Shown piece after piece: positions 6,209 to 9,022 of a stretch of DNA of 9,022 bases. How positions within the stretch are numbered: the stretch's first letter is position 1; every line of letters starts with the position of its first letter. A model generated the notes under the pieces. It saw nothing but the letters and a program-made list of their open reading frames with translations, was not told the origin of the DNA and did no database searches. Source of the stretch: Deltaproteobacteria bacterium (GTDB lineage: Bacteria; Desulfobacterota; Binatia; UBA9968). The translations under genes and the position numbers were made by a program. Where the stretch lies: the NCBI GenBank assembly GCA_016183145.1, contig JACPFE010000274.1, forward strand, positions 1 to 9,022, in the 5' to 3' direction.

Positions 6209-6229
6209 GAAACTTTTCCACAGGCAAAC

Positions 6230-6258
6230 ACGCTACGCCTGGGGGCAAGGGATGTCAA
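6230..6258 (-). promoter_or_regulatory. Sigma70-type promoter of the leftward operon
   Basis: On the minus strand a perfect TTGACA -35 box (6258-6253) is followed after exactly 17 bases by TAGCGT (6235-6230), which keeps the first, second and last bases of the -10 consensus. Transcription would start near 6223, giving a leader of about 46 bases that contains the hairpin. The rest of the gap up to 6468 holds no gene, and I see no equally good promoter for the rightward glycosyltransferase. Confidence 0.5.
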
Positions 6259-6468
6259 CGCAACGGTAGGTAGCGCGCGTTCGGCCCGCCCGTGAACGGG
6301 AATGAGCAATCCTTTTCGCCGGGACGTTCCCCGCTGTGACGCTTATCGCGTGCATGAATGGTCTTGCAAATAGACAGGGCTCAGGTCATCCTGTTGGCTA
6401 AGAATCGTTTTTGAGAACTTCCCAGGAGTCACCCAATCGAGCACCTTACAAGCCTGCCGCCGGACTCT

Positions 6469-8172
6469 GTGTCTTCCTCGCGCGTAGACCGCCGCATTTC
6501 TTGGGTTCTTGGCCTAATATGCCTCCTGCTTTTATTCGCCAATCTCGGCGGGGCGGCTTTGTTCGAGCCGGACGAAGTTCGAAACGCCGAAAAAGCCCGT
6601 GAGATTCTCTTGCTGAACGATTGGGTGACGCCCCATGAGAATTTCGTGCCGGTGTTGGATAAGCCCATGTTCTTCTACTGGCTCGTCGCGATCTCGTTCA
6701 AACTCTTCGGCGTTTCGGAATGGAGCGCGCGACTGCCGTCGGCGTTGGCAGCGCTGGGCTGTCTGCTGCTGGTTTTCTGCTTTGCCGATAAACATTGGGG
6801 AAGGTGGGTGGCGTTGTGGAGCACGCTGATCCTGGCGACCAGCGTCGAATTCTATCTGCTCGCCCGGCTGGTGATCATCGAAATGTCGCTGACGCTATTC
6901 ATCTCGCTAACGCTTTGTGCCTTTTATTCGGCGGCGCATACGGAAAACGAAAGGACTCGCAAATTACAATGCCTAGTGATGTACCTGGCGTTAAGTGCCG
7001 GAACCCTGAGCAAAGGCCTGGTGGGTTTGATCATTCCCGGCATGGTTTGTTCTCTTTATCTCTTGCTGACGCGCAAATGGTCGGCCTTAAGTAAACTCTA
7101 CCTCCTGCCGGGTGCGCTAGGTTGCCTCGCGCTGGTCGTGCCATGGTATCTGTGGGCCGAAACCCGCAACCCCGGCTACCTGCGCTATTACTTTTGGGAC
7201 GAACATTTCATCCGCTACTTGACCGACGAGTTCAAGCGGTCTAAGGACTGGTATTACTTTTCGGGAGTCTTGGCGCTCGGCTTTGCGCCGTGGACTGCGC
7301 TCCTGCCTTTTGCCGCGCACCGGCTCTGGCGCAATTGGGACGACGGGAATTTATTCTTGGGTCTTTGGGTGGTTCTGCCCATGGTCTTTTTCTCGGCTTC
7401 GAAGTCACAACTGCCCCATTACATCTTGCCGATTTTCCCGGCGCTGGCGATCCTGACCGGCCGGACGGTTGCGGCGCTGTTCCAAAAAGGCATGATCAAC
7501 GGCAAGCGGTGGCTTCTTTATTTCCCTTGGGCGGTTACGGCGGCGGCCATTGCGGGCATCGCCGCGCGCGCGTTTTGGCCCGCGCTCTTTTCCGCGGGGC
7601 TGCAGAAAAAAATTCCTGACGGCGGTTTTATGCTGGCCGGCTGTGGGATGGCGCTGATTGTATTCCACGGTGTTTGTATCGCCGCCAACGTCAGGGGACT
7701 CTGGAAGGATCAACGGGGAATGTTTACTTGTTCGCTGGTGAGCGCGACGGCGTTTTTCCTTTTGCTCGCCTTGTGGTTCGAAACCGGCTCGTTTCGCCGC
7801 TCGACAAAGGAGCTGGCGAGAAACCTGTCGCCACTGATCGCTCCCGAGAGCCAATTCGCCACCTATGACACCTACGTGACCGGACTGCTCTTTTATCTTG
7901 GCCTGGAGCGCCCGATCTGGGTGGTGGCGCAAAGAGGCAAAGCGAAGTCGCTAGGGAGCCCTTACGTGGCGAGATTTCGGCCGGCGCCCGCGCCGGGCTA
8001 TGGGAAAGTATTTTTTACTTACGAGGAGTTCAGAAAGGCCTGGGAGAGCGAGCCAAGGCCCGTTCGGCTGCTGCTCGGCGCCAATACGGTTTCGCGGTTC
8101 AATAATACGGTCGGCGTGCGCACGAAGGAACTCTTGCGGGCGGATGGTTACATCCTGGCGACCAAGCCGTGA
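6469..8172 (+). CDS. ArnT-like family 39/83 membrane glycosyltransferase
   Basis: This 567-residue polytopic inner-membrane enzyme should transfer a sugar from an undecaprenyl-phosphate donor to an acceptor on the periplasmic face (lipid A, glycan or protein; not determinable here). The N-terminus has one helix (about 11-30), then the first periplasmic loop with the family hallmarks FEPDE (32-36), DWVTP, the DKPMFFYW block (64-71, usually EKPP) and GVSEWSARLPSALAAL. Many hydrophobic segments follow to about residue 435, and a soluble C-terminal domain of about 130 residues ends the protein. Length is normal for ArnT-like proteins. GTG 6469 is used because no in-frame ATG, GTG or TTG exists between it and the upstream stop at 6412; its ribosome binding site is poor. 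The substrate sugar is unknown, so I do not assign arnT. It is followed after 94 bases by a DedA gene and then uppP, which fits use of the same lipid carrier. Confidence 0.88.
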   Translation: MSSSRVDRRISWVLGLICLLLLFANLGGAALFEPDEVRNAEKAREILLLNDWVTPHENFVPVLDKPMFFYWLVAISFKLFGVSEWSARLPSALAALGCLLLVFCFADKHWGRWVALWSTLILATSVEFYLLARLVIIEMSLTLFISLTLCAFYSAAHTENERTRKLQCLVMYLALSAGTLSKGLVGLIIPGMVCSLYLLLTRKWSALSKLYLLPGALGCLALVVPWYLWAETRNPGYLRYYFWDEHFIRYLTDEFKRSKDWYYFSGVLALGFAPWTALLPFAAHRLWRNWDDGNLFLGLWVVLPMVFFSASKSQLPHYILPIFPALAILTGRTVAALFQKGMINGKRWLLYFPWAVTAAAIAGIAARAFWPALFSAGLQKKIPDGGFMLAGCGMALIVFHGVCIAANVRGLWKDQRGMFTCSLVSATAFFLLLALWFETGSFRRSTKELARNLSPLIAPESQFATYDTYVTGLLFYLGLERPIWVVAQRGKAKSLGSPYVARFRPAPAPGYGKVFFTYEEFRKAWESEPRPVRLLLGANTVSRFNNTVGVRTKELLRADGYILATKP

Positions 8173-8266
8173 CTTCGTCTGTCGGGATCGATTCGCGCAA
8201 TCGGCCGGAGGCGGAGCGCGCCACTGCGCAATCAAGGATACACTGGAACGAGGATGGTAATTCAAT

Positions 8267-8893
8267 ATGGAAATGCTCTGGGATCTATTTCACCGCATCT
8301 ATGATGTCGAGTTTCTCGTGCGCAGTGGCGGGCTGCTCGTCTTGATTGCCATTGTTTTTATCGAGACCGGGCTACTGGTGGGATTTTTCCTGCCTGGAGA
8401 TTCCCTGCTGGTGACCGCGGGCATCTTTGCCGCGCGCGGCGATCTTGATTTACTCACGCTCAATACGACCCTTAGTCTTGCGGCCATCGCGGGCGACACG
8501 GTCGGTTACGGCATCGGGGCGCGGACTGGACCCAAAATCTTTACCAGGGAAAATTCGCTCTTCTTCAATCGCAAGCATCTCATTTCGGCGAAGGAGTTTT
8601 ATGACCGGCACGGCGGCTTTACGATTTTCATCGCCCGGTTCGTGCCGATCATAAGAACCTTCGCGCCGGTGGTCGCCGGAGTCGGCGCGATGCAATATCG
8701 GAAGTTTATCTCTTATAATGTCTTCGGCGGGATATTTTGGGTCATGTCAACGACCTTGACGGGCTATTTTCTTGGCACAATGATTCCGAACGTTCAGGAG
8801 CACATCCACGTTATCATTGCCATCGTCATTGTTCTGTCTCTCCTTCCCGCTATCATTAAGTTTGCTCAGGAAAAATTGCGGGCAGGAAATTAG
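8267..8893 (+). CDS. DedA family (VTT domain) membrane protein
   Basis: This 208-residue inner-membrane protein belongs to the DedA family, members of which have been identified as undecaprenyl-phosphate translocases (for example UptA of Bacillus) and are linked to membrane homeostasis and cationic peptide resistance. Signatures in order: FIETGLLVGFFLPGDSLL (31-48), GDTVGYGIGARTG (76-88), ARFVPIIRTFAPVVAGVGAM (123-142), then a C-terminal hydrophobic helix (180-198). Glu33, Asp45, Arg124 and Arg130 have the same spacing (12 and 6) as the essential Glu39, Asp51, Arg130 and Arg136 of E. coli YqjA, so the protein appears intact. A GAGGA site lies 12 bases before ATG 8267, slightly long. The product ends 43 bases before the uppP start, so both are probably in one transcript. 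Substrate is inferred from the family and from neighbours. Confidence 0.92.
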   Translation: MEMLWDLFHRIYDVEFLVRSGGLLVLIAIVFIETGLLVGFFLPGDSLLVTAGIFAARGDLDLLTLNTTLSLAAIAGDTVGYGIGARTGPKIFTRENSLFFNRKHLISAKEFYDRHGGFTIFIARFVPIIRTFAPVVAGVGAMQYRKFISYNVFGGIFWVMSTTLTGYFLGTMIPNVQEHIHVIIAIVIVLSLLPAIIKFAQEKLRAGN

Positions 8894-8924
8894 GCTGCCA
8901 GCCGGGGCAGATGCGATTCTTATC

Positions 8925-8932
8925 GAAGGAGG
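8925..8932 (+). promoter_or_regulatory. Strong ribosome binding site of uppP
   Basis: GAAGGAGG is a near-perfect Shine-Dalgarno sequence 4 bases before TTG 8937 and 10 bases before a second in-frame TTG at 8943. It supports a TTG start for uppP. The ATG at 8911 is in a different frame and lies before the site. Confidence 0.65.
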
Positions 8933-8936
8933 AGAC

Positions 8937-9022
8937 TTGGAATTGCTGGGTATCGTCATCGCGCTGGGAATCATCGAAGGCTTGACCGAGTTTATTCCGG
9001 TATCCTCGACGGGCCATCTGAT
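8937..9022 (+). CDS. uppP: Undecaprenyl-diphosphatase (5' part only)
   Basis: The first 28 codons of UppP (BacA), an integral membrane phosphatase that converts undecaprenyl diphosphate to undecaprenyl phosphate, the lipid carrier for peptidoglycan and other envelope glycans. The visible sequence is a first hydrophobic helix (LLGIVIALGIIEGL) followed by the family signature EGLTEFIPVSSTGHL, which includes the conserved glutamate motif and the phosphate-binding PVSSTGH. The gene runs off the right edge; the family is about 260-280 residues. The start is TTG 8937, or TTG 8943 two codons later; no in-frame ATG or GTG lies near. It follows the DedA gene closely on the same strand. Confidence 0.93.
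   Translation, partial: MELLGIVIALGIIEGLTEFIPVSSTGHL

Noticed and set aside
7405..7932. 175-residue open frame on the minus strand
   Set aside because: Arg/Gln/Glu-rich shadow of the glycosyltransferase gene, with no domain or translation signal.
8195..8233. Direct repeat GCGCAATC at 8195-8202 and 8226-8233
   Set aside because: Eight bases in GC-rich sequence with no associated element; expected by chance.
8911..8936. ATG at 8911 as uppP start
   Set aside because: It is in a different frame from the UppP signature and lies before the ribosome binding site.

Overview
The window is protein-coding on both strands and moderately GC-rich. It looks like chromosomal DNA of a Gram-negative (diderm) bacterium. 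Supporting signs are a TonB/ExbB/ExbD-type energy transducer, a lipobox protein, Sec signal peptides, a lipid-carrier glycosyltransferase and UppP. The style (extragenic palindromes, 24-residue aspartate/glycine-loop repeat proteins, mixed ATG/GTG/TTG starts) suggests a deltaproteobacterium-like or candidate-phylum lineage, but the sequence alone does not fix the taxon. No tRNA, rRNA, CRISPR array, transposase or phage gene was seen.

Layout. (i) 1-262 (+): 3' end of aroQ, type II 3-dehydroquinate dehydratase. (ii) 396-1661 (+): secreted von Willebrand factor A (VWA) protein with a complete MIDAS site. (iii) 1662-1822: convergent intergenic gap with a 9-bp tandem repeat and a long GC-rich palindrome. 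(iv) 6177 down to 1823 (-): a probable four-gene operon. In transcription order it holds a secreted protein with 13 repeats of 24 residues, a lipoprotein carrying six related repeats fused in frame to TonB, exbB and exbD. A promoter with a perfect -35 box and a leader hairpin that covers the ribosome binding site precede it. (v) 6469-9022 (+): an ArnT-like family 39 glycosyltransferase, a DedA-family protein and the start of uppP, all plausibly connected through undecaprenyl phosphate.

How the genes may work together. ExbB and ExbD form a proton-driven inner-membrane motor that normally drives TonB. Here TonB has no start of its own. Its transmembrane segment, with the S-x3-H motif kept, follows directly after a broken repeat of a lipoprotein. 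The neighbouring repeat protein is a paralogue of that lipoprotein region, and a VWA protein faces the operon. This may be an undescribed envelope system, a recent deletion fusion, or an assembly join; the junction near base 3926 is the most important point to check. On the right side, the glycosyltransferase would use an undecaprenyl-phosphate sugar, DedA proteins are implicated in returning undecaprenyl phosphate across the membrane, and UppP makes it from the diphosphate.

Gaps: no gene-free stretch exceeds 300 bases. The longest, 6178-6468, holds the operon promoter and leader; no convincing promoter for the rightward glycosyltransferase was found there.
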